Assembly (NCBI GenBank): GCA_039795895.1
Contig: JBDKKW010000004.1
Location: 1-59,955 of the forward strand
Length of the DNA stretch: 59,955 nt
Reading direction: 5' to 3'
Origin: JBBTSQ01 sp039795895
GTDB taxonomy: Bacteria > Patescibacteriota > Minisyncoccia > Phycocordibacterales > JBAYGS01
The position numbers and the translations under genes were made by a program. Of this stretch, positions 1-8,659 are shown piece after piece. Below the pieces are notes generated by a model. That model was given only the letters and a program-made list of their open reading frames with translations. It searched no databases and was not told the DNA's origin. Within the stretch, counting starts at the first letter, position 1; each line of letters opens with the position of its first letter.

Positions 1-2960
1 GGTGGTAATTGAAGCCACACTGGTGGTAGCTGCGAGACCCGCAACCACTCGAGCGTCTGCGCGGGCGTTGGTGAAGTAGAGATTTGCACCTTCGGTGAGG
101 GCGGTGGTGGTGGTTCCAGCAAGATCAGTAGCGAAAAGGGTTGTTGAGTAATACTTGTTGAGTGAACCTTGAGTGAGGGCATCGGTTGTGGTTGCAGACA
201 AACTTGTTGCAAAAAGAGTATCTGAATAGTATTTATTCGTACTTCCCTGTGCCAAAGCATCAGTGGTGGTACCTGCAATTACTGAGGCTACGCGATTGTT
301 GGTGAAGTACAAATTGGTTCCTTCAGCAAGTGCTGTGGTTGTAGTACCTGCGATAACCGAAGCTACACGAGTATTAGTGTAGTATTTATTCACTACTCCT
401 TCAGTTAAAGCATCGGTAGTGGTGCCAGCAATAACTGATGCCACACGATCGTTGGTAAAATAAAGATTTGTTCCTTCTAGGAGGGCGGTAGTTGTAGTTC
501 CCGCTAAATCAGCTGCAAAGAGGTTGGTTGAGTAGTATTTATTAATAGCACCTTGTGCCAAAGCATCAGTAGTGGTACCCGCGATTACTGTTGCAATACG
601 AGAATCAACTCGACTGTTTGTGTAGTAGAGATTGGTGCCTTCCGCAAGTGCGGTTGTAGTTGTCCCCGCAATACCAGCAGCCACTCGAGTATCAGCTCGA
701 GTATTAGTGAAGTAAAGATTTGCACCTTCAGCAAGCGCTGTGGTTGTGGTACCCGCAATCACTGAAGCTACCCGAGTATCAGTGTAGTACTTGTTGGTGG
801 TACCTTCTGCGAGAGCATCAGTAGTAGTTGCATGGAAGAAGGTGTAGAACGGGGTACCGAAGTTGGTGAGTTGAGTAGCAGAGAGTGAGAGTGCAGTTGC
901 TGAAGTCAAACCAGAGAGTGTGGTGATGTTTGGAAGTGAGGTTGTTGCTGAGAGACGATTATCAAACCGAGTAGTGGTGTAGTACAAATTTGTCCCCTCT
1001 GCGAGAGCTGTGGTGGTAGTACCAGCAAGATCTGTTGCAAAAAGATTGGTTGAATAATACTTGTTCGTACTTCCCTGTGCCAAAGCATCAGTGGTGGTAC
1101 CTGCAATTACTGAAGCTACTCGATTATTCGTAAAGTAAAGATTTGTACCCTCCGCGAGAGCTGTAGTTGTGGTGCCTGCGATACCAGTAGCCACTCGGCT
1201 GTCTGCTCGGGCGTTGGTGAAGTAGAGGTTGGTGCCTTCGGTGAGGGCGGTGGTGGTGGTTCCAGCAAGATCAGTAGCGAAAAGGGTTGTTGAGTAATAC
1301 TTGTTGAGTGAACCTTGAGCGAGAGCGTCGGTGGTGGTGCCAGAGAGAACAGAGGCGACGCGATTATTCGTAAAGTAGAGATTAGTCCCTTCTGCGATAG
1401 CAGTTGTGGTTGTTCCTGCAATACCAGCGGCAACTCGAGTATCAGCTCGTGTGTTTGTGAAATACAAGTTGGTTCCTTCCGCCAATGCAGTTGTGGTGGT
1501 ACCAGCGATCACAGAAGCCACGCGATTGTTGGTAAAGTAGAGGTTTGAACCCTCTGCAACATCAGTAGTAACTAGACCGAGTGATGATGTCGCTGTTAAG
1601 GTGTATCCGTTTGAACTATTACCCACAAAAATCTGTCCGTAGCTTGGTGCAGAAGTGAGTCCTGTACCTCCCGAAGTCACCCCAAGGGCATTAGTAAGAG
1701 CGAGAGTGGTAGCTCGCAAGACAGTTGCAAACAAGCTCGTTGAGGTTGCATTGGTGGTGGTGCTATTGAGTGCGGTGAAGTTTTGGAGAGTTGAAGAAGC
1801 GGTGGTGAGGAGGTTTCCAAAAGTACCTACACCACTTACCCATGTATTTCCAACTACCTCCAAAATATTTCCGGAAGTGGTAGTTGCACTTTCGCCGAGA
1901 ATCAAGACATTGGTGATGTCAGTTGGGAAGATGGCGAGACTGTCGGTGGTTGTTGAGAAGAAAGATCCGCCCGCACCACCGCCACTACCCACAAGATCAG
2001 TTCCCCATGTTGGCACTCCGCCAGTCATTTTCAACACCTGACCATTCGAACCTGGAGCAAGTCTCGCGAGTGAAGACACACCATCGGCATACAAGATATC
2101 CCCAGCTACGTATGAGCTCTGACCAGTGCCTCCGTATGAAGCTCCCAACACCGATGCATTCCACACACCAGAGGTAACGGTGCCGAGGGTTGAAAGATTT
2201 GCGAGTGTTGTGAGTCCCTGTAGAGATGTGGTAGCAGAAAGTCGAGCATCAAAACGATTGTTGGTGAAGTAGAGGTTAGTCCCTTCTGCCAATGCAGTTG
2301 TGGTGGTACCCGCAATCACTGAAGCTACCCGAGTATCAGTGTAGTACTTGTTGGTGGTACCTTCTGCGAGAGCATCAGTAGTAGTTGCATGGAAGAAGGT
2401 GTAGAACGGGGTACCGAAGTTGGTGAGTTGAGTAGCAGAGAGTGAGAGGTTGGCGAGGGTGGTAATTGAAGCCACACTGGTGGTAGCTGCGAGACCCGCA
2501 ACCACTCGAGCGTCTGCGCGGGCGTTGGTGAAGTAGAGATTTGCACCTTCGGTGAGGGCGGTGGTGGTGGTTCCAGCAAGATCTGCTGCAACTCGGCTGT
2601 CGGCACGAGCATTTGTGAAGTACAAATTAGTACCCTCAGCGAGTGCGGTTGTAGTAGTACCAGCAATTACTGAGGCTACGCGATTGTTGGTGAAGTAAAG
2701 ATTTGCACCTTCGGTGAGGGCGGTGGTTGTGGTACCCGCGAGACTAGTTGCAAAAAGATTGGTTGAATAATACTTGTTCGTAGTTCCCTGTGCGAGTGCA
2801 TCAGTGGTGGTACCTGCAATTACTGAAGCTACGCGATTGTTGGTGAAGTAAAGATTAGTACCCTCAGCAAGAGCGGTGGTTGTCGTTCCTGTAATACCAG
2901 CAGCGATGCGGGTATCAGCTCGAGCATTCGTGAAGTAGAGGTTTGTTCCTTCAGCAACAT
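1..2960 (-). repeat. NLYFTN/NKYYS repeat array inside the giant surface gene
   Basis: About 25 units of 25-30 codons, each centred on NLYFTN or NKYYS(T/D). Beyond protein-level similarity there are long near-identical DNA copies: 1-125 equals 2459-2583; ~757-880 equals ~2326-2447; 63-160 closely matches 1203-1313; 1650-1825 closely matches 3185-3340 (the last lies just outside the array). This indicates recent internal duplication or gene conversion. Confidence 0.85.
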
Positions 2961-4737
2961 CGGTAGTGAGTAATCCAAGAGAAGAAGTAGCAATGTTGGT
3001 CAATGCAGATGTTCCTCCAGCTGACACAAGAAGACCGTATGAAAAAGTAGCAACTCCAGTACCACCACGTGAGACACCGAGAGTGCCGGTAGTATCAGTA
3101 AGTGCCACTCCAAGAGATGAAGTAGCAAGGGCGATAATAGTATTGTTTGCCCCACCAATCAAAAGTGATGATGAAGCGATTGAGGTGAGTCCTGTACCTC
3201 CCGAAGTCACCCCAAGTGCGTTGGTAAGAGCGAGAGTGGTAGCTCGCAAGACGGTTGCAAACAAGCTCGTTGAGGTTGCATTGGTGGTGGTACTGTTGAG
3301 TGCGGTGAAGTTTTGGAGAGTTGAAGATGCGGTGGTGAGGAGATTGCCGAAGTAGCCGGTGCCTGAAGCACTGATCGCGGTAGTTGAAGCGTAAGGGAAA
3401 ACAGAAGCAGTAGTGGTGGTTGCAGTAAAGTATGAAGCCACCACCTGACCCACGACTGAAAGCGGAGCGTATGGAGAGGTCGTACCAATCCCTAGACGAC
3501 CATTGGTGTTATCCCAAAAAAGCGCTGACGCATCATCTACAGTGGTACCTCCGGTATAGTATGCCAAAGCATTTGCAGTACCCGAGCTCACTGTGCCCGA
3601 ACCTCCACCACCACTCGTAGACAAACAAGTCCCATTTACTGCAAAACATCCCGAAGTGAGATTGATACCGCCGGCAAAAGATGAAGTAGCTGATCCGGTG
3701 ACAGAGAGGGAGTTTGATACAGAAAGATTGGTGGTGGTTGCGTTGGTTGCAGTGACATTTTGGAGCGTGGTTGAACCCGTCAACAAAAGATTCGAAAGTG
3801 AAGTGAGCCCACTCACCAAAAGTGCTGTGCCGCTACCCGACTGAGTGATTGAGACAAAAGTCGAAGCGGTCGAGGTTGAGTTGACTGCATCTGTTCGCAA
3901 AAATTGACTCGCGCTCAGACCTTCGAGTCTTCGAGCCTCAAATGCAGCCGGCACCGCACCCAAAATCTTGCGCGGAGTCATTTCTGAATCCCAAGATGGG
4001 GATACTCCTGAGCCTCCGATAGTGACCCCGAGATACAAAGTCTGATTGAAATCAACTGACGCGAGCGAAGAAATCGCACCAAGCATAACTGAAAAAAGAC
4101 CACTCGATACAGCAACTCGGTCACCACCAGTCAGACTTTCGGTCCAAATTGGCGCTCCGCCAGATGATGCGGTATACAACCCAAATTGCATGTTGTATGA
4201 GCCATCAGCCACTGCAGTCCCACCAGCATCGGTCAAATTACCCTGGTAATTTATCTCGGTATTTACTGCAGCTTCAGCGACACTTGGAGTAAAAAGTGAA
4301 AGTGCCATAGCTGGGCCACCAAATACATTCATAAACACCAACACGAGCACTACCGCTTTCAAGGTGAAGTCAGCAATTTTAGGAGACAAGACAGAGATAT
4401 TCCGCACAAAAAAGCGCTGTGCCCAATGTGAGAGCTTTACCAATGAAAAAGACTTATTTTGTGCTGATTTTACTGGATTTTTAACCAAAGAGACTGGTGA
4501 GATCTCAACCTGAGACTGTGACATCTTGAGGCGCATTTCCTCAATCAATCGCTCTTGTTCACGCTTGTGCAAAAGGAGAGATTTTTCGCACACAAACCAA
4601 TGCTTACCAACACGATGAGCTCGCACCTTTCGCTGACGGCAAAGCTGACCCACATAGTCGCTAGAATAGCCAGCAATTTCGGCACCTCGGCGCGCCGAAA
4701 CATACTTTTTTCCCCGTAAAAGAAGAGAACTCTCCAT
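1..4737 (-). CDS. Giant tail-fibre-like surface repeat protein with N-terminal HTH and membrane segment (3' end outside window)
   Basis: The frame is open from an ATG at 4737 to the left edge, at least 1579 codons; no stop is seen, so the C-terminus lies outside. Residues ~8-60 form an excisionase/MerR-like HTH (YVSARRGAEIAGYSSDYVGQ, then a WFV strand) closely similar to the start of the 6523-8499 product. A basic, glutamate-rich linker leads to a hydrophobic segment at ~124-148 ending in an AEA signal-like site. From ~162 comes an INYQGNL domain typical of large Parcubacterial fibre-like proteins, then Ser/Thr/Ala/Gly-rich beta sequence. From ~590 to the edge there are about two dozen units of the form LAEGTNLYFTNxRVASVIAGTTT, alternating with NKYYS variants. 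It probably sits on the cell surface with the HTH inside the cell. The role (adhesin, fibre) is inferred. The -10 box leaves no SD space, so the mRNA is probably leaderless. Confidence 0.85.
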   Translation of the reverse strand, partial: MESSLLLRGKKYVSARRGAEIAGYSSDYVGQLCRQRKVRAHRVGKHWFVCEKSLLLHKREQERLIEEMRLKMSQSQVEISPVSLVKNPVKSAQNKSFSLVKLSHWAQRFFVRNISVLSPKIADFTLKAVVLVLVFMNVFGGPAMALSLFTPSVAEAAVNTEINYQGNLTDAGGTAVADGSYNMQFGLYTASSGGAPIWTESLTGGDRVAVSSGLFSVMLGAISSLASVDFNQTLYLGVTIGGSGVSPSWDSEMTPRKILGAVPAAFEARRLEGLSASQFLRTDAVNSTSTASTFVSITQSGSGTALLVSGLTSLSNLLLTGSTTLQNVTATNATTTNLSVSNSLSVTGSATSSFAGGINLTSGCFAVNGTCLSTSGGGGSGTVSSGTANALAYYTGGTTVDDASALFWDNTNGRLGIGTTSPYAPLSVVGQVVASYFTATTTTASVFPYASTTAISASGTGYFGNLLTTASSTLQNFTALNSTTTNATSTSLFATVLRATTLALTNALGVTSGGTGLTSIASSSLLIGGANNTIIALATSSLGVALTDTTGTLGVSRGGTGVATFSYGLLVSAGGTSALTNIATSSLGLLTTDVAEGTNLYFTNARADTRIAAGITGTTTTALAEGTNLYFTNNRVASVIAGTTTDALAQGTTNKYYSTNLFATSLAGTTTTALTEGANLYFTNNRVASVIAGTTTTALAEGTNLYFTNARADSRVAADLAGTTTTALTEGANLYFTNARADARVVAGLAATTSVASITTLANLSLSATQLTNFGTPFYTFFHATTTDALAEGTTNKYYTDTRVASVIAGTTTTALAEGTNLYFTNNRFDARLSATTSLQGLTTLANLSTLGTVTSGVWNASVLGASYGGTGQSSYVAGDILYADGVSSLARLAPGSNGQVLKMTGGVPTWGTDLVGSGGGAGGSFFSTTTDSLAIFPTDITNVLILGESATTTSGNILEVVGNTWVSGVGTFGNLLTTASSTLQNFTALNSTTTNATSTSLFATVLRATTLALTNALGVTSGGTGLTSAPSYGQIFVGNSSNGYTLTATSSLGLVTTDVAEGSNLYFTNNRVASVIAGTTTTALAEGTNLYFTNTRADTRVAAGIAGTTTTAIAEGTNLYFTNNRVASVLSGTTTDALAQGSLNKYYSTTLFATDLAGTTTTALTEGTNLYFTNARADSRVATGIAGTTTTALAEGTNLYFTNNRVASVIAGTTTDALAQGSTNKYYSTNLFATDLAGTTTTALAEGTNLYYTTTRFDNRLSATTSLPNITTLSGLTSATALSLSATQLTNFGTPFYTFFHATTTDALAEGTTNKYYTDTRVASVIAGTTTTALAEGANLYFTNTRADTRVAAGIAGTTTTALAEGTNLYYTNSRVDSRIATVIAGTTTDALAQGAINKYYSTNLFAADLAGTTTTALLEGTNLYFTNDRVASVIAGTTTDALTEGVVNKYYTNTRVASVIAGTTTTALAEGTNLYFTNNRVASVIAGTTTDALAQGSTNKYYSDTLFATSLSATTTDALTQGSLNKYYSTTLFATDLAGTTTTALTEGANLYFTNARADARVVAGLAATTSVASITT

Positions 4738-4745
4738 ACCCCGTA

Positions 4746-4793
4746 ATTATACTATGTGGCATATAGATTTTATATAAAATATGGGGATAAATT
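4746..4793 (-). promoter_or_regulatory. Promoter of giant surface gene with shared 17-bp upstream element
   Basis: On the minus strand a perfect TATAAT (4751-4746) is followed by eight bases and the ATG. Twenty-five bases upstream is AATTTATCCCCATATTT (4793-4777), which recurs at the same distance (26 bases) in front of the paralogue at 8499. A GCCATCTCGG motif (4819-4810) precedes it in both promoters at 16-17 bases. The two promoter regions therefore look homologous. The 17-mer may be an operator; binding by the HTH domains is only a hypothesis. Confidence 0.65.
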
Positions 4794-4973
4794 GCCCATT
4801 ATTTTGCATCCGAGATGGCTTCATTTATGGGTTTTTTTGCAAAATCAAAAAGGTGGCTACAAACATAGATTAAAAAGATAATCGCAAAAAATAAAAATAA
4901 TGTTATCCCACTCAAAAATAAAATAAGCAAGAGTATTTTTTTGGTATCTTTTTCAAAAATACGTTCATAAATA

Positions 4974-5014
4974 AAGACGGTTTTCTAAAAAATAGCCCGC
5001 TAGAAAACCATCTT
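4974..5014 (-). terminator. Hairpin downstream of 5043-6515
   Basis: AAGACGGTTTTCTA pairs with TAGAAAACCATCTT around a 13-base loop, 29 bp beyond the stop of the Fn3-like gene, with T-rich sequence after it on the minus strand. The remaining ~300-bp gap to 4737 is AT-rich and shows only the promoter of the giant gene. Confidence 0.55.
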
Positions 5015-5042
5015 TCATTTTTTACGACCCAGCGAAGGCCGA

Positions 5043-6515
5043 TTAGACAGCACGAGCCGTAAGCCACAATCGAATACGGACCACAATTCCCACCAAAACC
5101 AAGAGTGGCCACCAGAGCCAGCCGATCCGCTTGAGACTACCCATCGGATCATTCATAAATCGACTAAAGAGCGACTCAGGTTTTGGTGTAGAAACCACAA
5201 GCTCCCCCGACACCTGCTTTACGCCTCGATTTGCATGGTCTAGGATTGAGATAACCATCGCAAAATTACCTCCGCGGTTTAATTTATCCACCAACGCCTC
5301 ATACTGAGTCTTGGCATTGTTTACCCGGAGCAAGAAAGTAAATACTTGATCTGGTTGCTTTAAATCTTTAATGGTCACCACCATCGTCTTCAACACTTCA
5401 GGTAATTTATTGTAATCAATCGCCACTTTAAATTGTTTTCCGCCATCAATAAATATTTTTCCATTCTCACCAAGAGTCATTTTTTCATTTTGCGTCACCA
5501 AGAAGTCAAAAAGATTGAGGCGATCGATTACAGGATCAATCGTCGGTCGAGGCGTAGCGACCGCAAACGTATCTGTCGCTTGAGCCGGAGCAGACTCACC
5601 GGCTTTGGTAATATAAATTTTTGCAATCGCACCTGAAGAATAATTACCACTCACATCTTTCGTAAATAATGTGTAGTAGTACAACTTCCCCGCCAATGCT
5701 TTAGTGTCGAGTGCTTGTTCGGCACGACCTTCATACACCACCACCCCTTCATCCGGACTGGTCGGGTAAAAATCAGTTGATCGAACCACTTTGACCAATT
5801 CGGTATCCAAACCAGAAGGATTTTGCCACGCGATCTTGGTACCAAACAAACTCTGCTCGAGCGTCAGCTTGTTTGGGTTTGCAGGAGCGGTGGTGTCTCG
5901 CGTAGCGAGCGTTGTTGCAGACTGAGACACCTGTCCAGCTCGTGCGCCGATTTCACTCACAGCTTGAACAGCAAAATAATAGGTAGTGCCCGGTACCAAA
6001 TTGGTAATCTTAAATATATGGCTCTGCTGAAGGTTATTTGAGGTGATTGATCCTCCATCGTATAGTGTCGATACACCCCAAACAAGCACTGTTTTACCCG
6101 GCTGATTGAGCTCGACATCCACCAAGAGCGCTGTATCACTTGCCCCCACCGTAATCGACTGAACAGAGAATGCGGATTGAACTAAAACACCTCCTCCACC
6201 ACCAGAAGAAGTGGTCTCCGGCGCACTTGCAGGTGGTGTTACTGGCGGAATTGGTCCCGTAATCAATCCGAGCATCTGTCGGTAACCAGCTTTAATCGCA
6301 TAGAGAATACCCTGAGACTCACCCGTCGCACTTTCTCCACCGGTATCACGTAGTCCGTAGTGAGCACTGACCGAAGTTTCATTACCCACAAAGTTGATAC
6401 TATCGGCACCGATTTGGTAATGAGTACTTGAAAGTGCGGCCTGTGCGACGCCACTCATCAGGAGACTCACCGAAAGAACGAGCGCTACTGTATATACTTT
6501 AATTAAAGATGACAT
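5043..6515 (-). CDS. Secreted Fn3-like membrane-anchored protein
   Basis: Product of 490 aa from the ATG at 6515. The open frame extends further upstream, but that part overlaps the preceding gene in another frame and carries no signal sequence, whereas 6515 gives a clear signal peptide (MSSLIKVYTVALVLSVSLLM, ending AQA) seven bases after the upstream stop. After it comes an 'IGADSINFVGNETSVSAHYGL' type motif ending in AGYRQM that recurs in Parcubacterial secreted proteins, a proline-rich linker, then two fibronectin-III-like beta segments, and a C-terminal transmembrane helix (WLWWPLLVLVGIVV) with an arginine-rich tail. It is probably anchored outside the cell. It forms an operon with the 6523-8499 gene. 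The function is unknown; adhesion or surface-layer structure is plausible. Confidence 0.8.
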   Translation of the reverse strand: MSSLIKVYTVALVLSVSLLMSGVAQAALSSTHYQIGADSINFVGNETSVSAHYGLRDTGGESATGESQGILYAIKAGYRQMLGLITGPIPPVTPPASAPETTSSGGGGGVLVQSAFSVQSITVGASDTALLVDVELNQPGKTVLVWGVSTLYDGGSITSNNLQQSHIFKITNLVPGTTYYFAVQAVSEIGARAGQVSQSATTLATRDTTAPANPNKLTLEQSLFGTKIAWQNPSGLDTELVKVVRSTDFYPTSPDEGVVVYEGRAEQALDTKALAGKLYYYTLFTKDVSGNYSSGAIAKIYITKAGESAPAQATDTFAVATPRPTIDPVIDRLNLFDFLVTQNEKMTLGENGKIFIDGGKQFKVAIDYNKLPEVLKTMVVTIKDLKQPDQVFTFLLRVNNAKTQYEALVDKLNRGGNFAMVISILDHANRGVKQVSGELVVSTPKPESLFSRFMNDPMGSLKRIGWLWWPLLVLVGIVVRIRLWLTARAV

Positions 6516-6522
6516 ACTGATT

Positions 6523-8499
6523 TTATTTTTTAAGAGGAACCAACACATAGACATATTCGTCGTCTGTCGCCTTTTTAAACACTGGTTTAATAATCCCCGC
6601 TGACCCACTCTGATCCGGATGCACCTCAACGTCATCCGAGAACGAATTCTTGATCTGACGGATGACCGCATCGGTAGACTGGTGTGTATCTTTTGGTGAC
6701 ACCACAATCCCCACTGCGGTATCGTGTGGCATAGAGACCAAATCGCCAGAGACTGGCTCGGCAACAGATGAGCTATTGTGTGTAAACCATCGAGACAAAA
6801 AGGCAAATGAAGCTTTTGGCACCAAGAGCGACTGAGCAGACTCGTAAGTTAGTGTGGCAATCGTCTTAAATTGATCTGATATCACCTGTGCAAGCTGACT
6901 GGTCCCTGATACTAAACGGGTCGTGCCTCCAGCACTCACTGTTTGTGCCAAGAAATCGTCTGTAGCCTGAGCAACCCCAGTAGCAATCCCATGGGTCACC
7001 TGTGCTAGAAGCAGTGAAGCGGTATCTTTTACAAAAAGAGTCTCGGAGACAAAATCGCGACCCATCTCCTGTACAGAAGCACTAGCAAAATCAGACGCGT
7101 ACGCGAGTGTACGACCAGTCACAAAGAATTCACCACTCAACCGAAGTGCACCCTGAGCAAATACCGCTCCGACATGTTGCAATGTGTCGCTCGATGATAG
7201 AAAGAAATCAGCATATCCGACGCCAGCGAGCTGGAGCACTTCTTCACTCACCGCCTTTTTCTGACTCAACAACTTTCCAGTATTTTGAAGCTCAGTACTA
7301 ATCATATCGCTTCGTTGAGCAAACTGTCCGCCGACAGACTGCGCGACGCCACTTGAGTAGTCAGAAAATTGTGCGAGCAGTGTTCCGGTCAAACGCATTG
7401 ATTCCGCCACCTGTGTAGAAATGTGTGCGAGTACAAGACCTATGTTTTGAAAAGTCGCACTTGTTGTGTCCGAAACAAAAGCAAATTGTGTTCCCACATG
7501 TTGCATACTCAAACTTGCGGTGTCAGAAAATTCAGCAAAAGTAATTCCAACATGTTGCAGTGATCGACTCAGATCATCAACAGCCATTCCATACGCAACT
7601 CCGCGCGCAATAAAATACTGCGAAGCGCTGTCAGTAACAAACTGATACTGTTGTCCAAACTGATTCAAACGATCACTGCCGTACGCGACAACAGCATCAA
7701 AATAATTTTGCACCGATACGGTGATGTCGACATCACCACGAACCATGTCACCAAATCCAGAAGCGAAGCGTGTTGACGCACTGACACTATTTTTTGTGCG
7801 CATATAATCACTAGCCAGTGAACCCGTTTGTGCTTCACGCACATACGTCTCAGGTATCGCGCTCGCCAACACATTCGAAACTTGTCCGACAGTAAATGCT
7901 CCAGTTGCTACACCACCATCAGTCGTTGGAAAAAATTCAGAAAAATTTTCAAGACCTCGAAGTGGGAGTACTGGCATCACCTCCGGAGCAATCGAAAGTG
8001 ATACGAGTGAAAGCTGTGCGTGCGTATAGACACCGGCAATAGCCTGACCGACTGAAGCAACAACGGCACTATCTTTTATTTGAGATCCTTCACCAATTAT
8101 CAAAAACATCAAACACACAACCAAGAGTCCTCCGATTTTTCCGACATACGACGCTACGGGTTTTGCGACCGGCACTGTCACACCAGACGACACAAATTTG
8201 ACTGGCAAAGCCGATGCGACTGTTTCCTTTTTTACCTCAACTTTTGGCTCGGGTGCAGATAGTGCGAGCTTGCGAGTACGCGACATTCTTTCTCGCATTT
8301 CTTCGGTTAGTCGTTCCTGTTCCTTTTTGTGAGACACCAGTGAACTTTCTGACACAAACCAAGACTTGCCGACCATCTCGGCATCGATCTTACCCGCACG
8401 GCAAAGTTGGCCGACGTAATCGCCAGAATAGCCAGCAATTTCGGCACCTCGTCTCGCCGAGATATAGGTTTTTCCATTAAGAACAAGCGAGCTCTGCAT
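6523..8499 (-). CDS. HTH-transmembrane surface protein with LQHVG repeats
   Basis: 658 aa. Residues ~11-60 are an excisionase/MerR-like HTH (YISARRGAEIAGYSGDYVGQ) nearly identical to the start of the giant protein at 4737. A charged linker follows, then a TM helix at ~121-140 (GGLLVVCLMFLIIGEG). The outer part contains about ten 18-19 residue units such as LQHVGITFAEFSD, predicted helical or coiled, and a C-terminal domain ending near YVLVPLKK. Topology would place the HTH inside and the repeats outside, so the protein could couple the envelope to transcription, or the HTH could be a non-DNA adaptor. The next gene starts seven bases downstream. The start is supported by TATACT eight bases upstream (leaderless). 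No named family recognised for the repeat part. Confidence 0.8.
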   Translation of the reverse strand: MQSSLVLNGKTYISARRGAEIAGYSGDYVGQLCRAGKIDAEMVGKSWFVSESSLVSHKKEQERLTEEMRERMSRTRKLALSAPEPKVEVKKETVASALPVKFVSSGVTVPVAKPVASYVGKIGGLLVVCLMFLIIGEGSQIKDSAVVASVGQAIAGVYTHAQLSLVSLSIAPEVMPVLPLRGLENFSEFFPTTDGGVATGAFTVGQVSNVLASAIPETYVREAQTGSLASDYMRTKNSVSASTRFASGFGDMVRGDVDITVSVQNYFDAVVAYGSDRLNQFGQQYQFVTDSASQYFIARGVAYGMAVDDLSRSLQHVGITFAEFSDTASLSMQHVGTQFAFVSDTTSATFQNIGLVLAHISTQVAESMRLTGTLLAQFSDYSSGVAQSVGGQFAQRSDMISTELQNTGKLLSQKKAVSEEVLQLAGVGYADFFLSSSDTLQHVGAVFAQGALRLSGEFFVTGRTLAYASDFASASVQEMGRDFVSETLFVKDTASLLLAQVTHGIATGVAQATDDFLAQTVSAGGTTRLVSGTSQLAQVISDQFKTIATLTYESAQSLLVPKASFAFLSRWFTHNSSSVAEPVSGDLVSMPHDTAVGIVVSPKDTHQSTDAVIRQIKNSFSDDVEVHPDQSGSAGIIKPVFKKATDDEYVYVLVPLKK

Positions 8500-8507
8500 A
8501 CACGCTA

Positions 8508-8556
8508 AGTATACAAGAGTAGGTGTATCTTCCTTAGCAAAATATGGGGATAAATT
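8508..8556 (-). promoter_or_regulatory. Promoter of HTH-TM repeat gene with shared 17-bp element
   Basis: TATACT (8513-8508) lies exactly eight bases before the ATG, the same geometry as at 4746. AATTTATCCCCATATTT (8556-8540) is identical to 4793-4777. The core TTATCCCCA resembles a DnaA box with one mismatch, but nothing else suggests an origin. Confidence 0.65.
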
Positions 8557-8586
8557 AAAGCCATCTCGGACAGCCGAGATGGCTTT
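8557..8586 (-). terminator. gatB terminator hairpin
   Basis: A perfect 13-bp stem (AAAGCCATCTCGG / CCGAGATGGCTTT, loop ACAG) lies ~75 bp past the gatB stop. It abuts the upstream element of the next gene and contains the GCCATCTCGG motif seen before the giant gene, so it may also be part of that promoter. Confidence 0.65.
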
Positions 8587-8659
8587 AAATCTAGGTATTT
8601 TAATTGAGCCTTTATACTAGCTATAAAAACACGATTGGCTAAAAAATCAATAAAATTGA

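Noticed and set aside
553..2666. Several ORFs of 60-130 codons on both strands within the giant surface gene
   Set aside because: They are frame shadows of the repeat array, with Ser/Cys/Pro-rich low-complexity products; the long minus-strand frame explains the region.
1..2960. CRISPR array
   Set aside because: Repeats are coding, variable in sequence and irregular in spacing, with no cas genes.
8540..8556. TTATCCCCA boxes as DnaA boxes / replication origin
   Set aside because: One mismatch to the consensus, only two copies 3.8 kb apart, both at promoters, and no dnaA/dnaN or AT-rich unwinding region.
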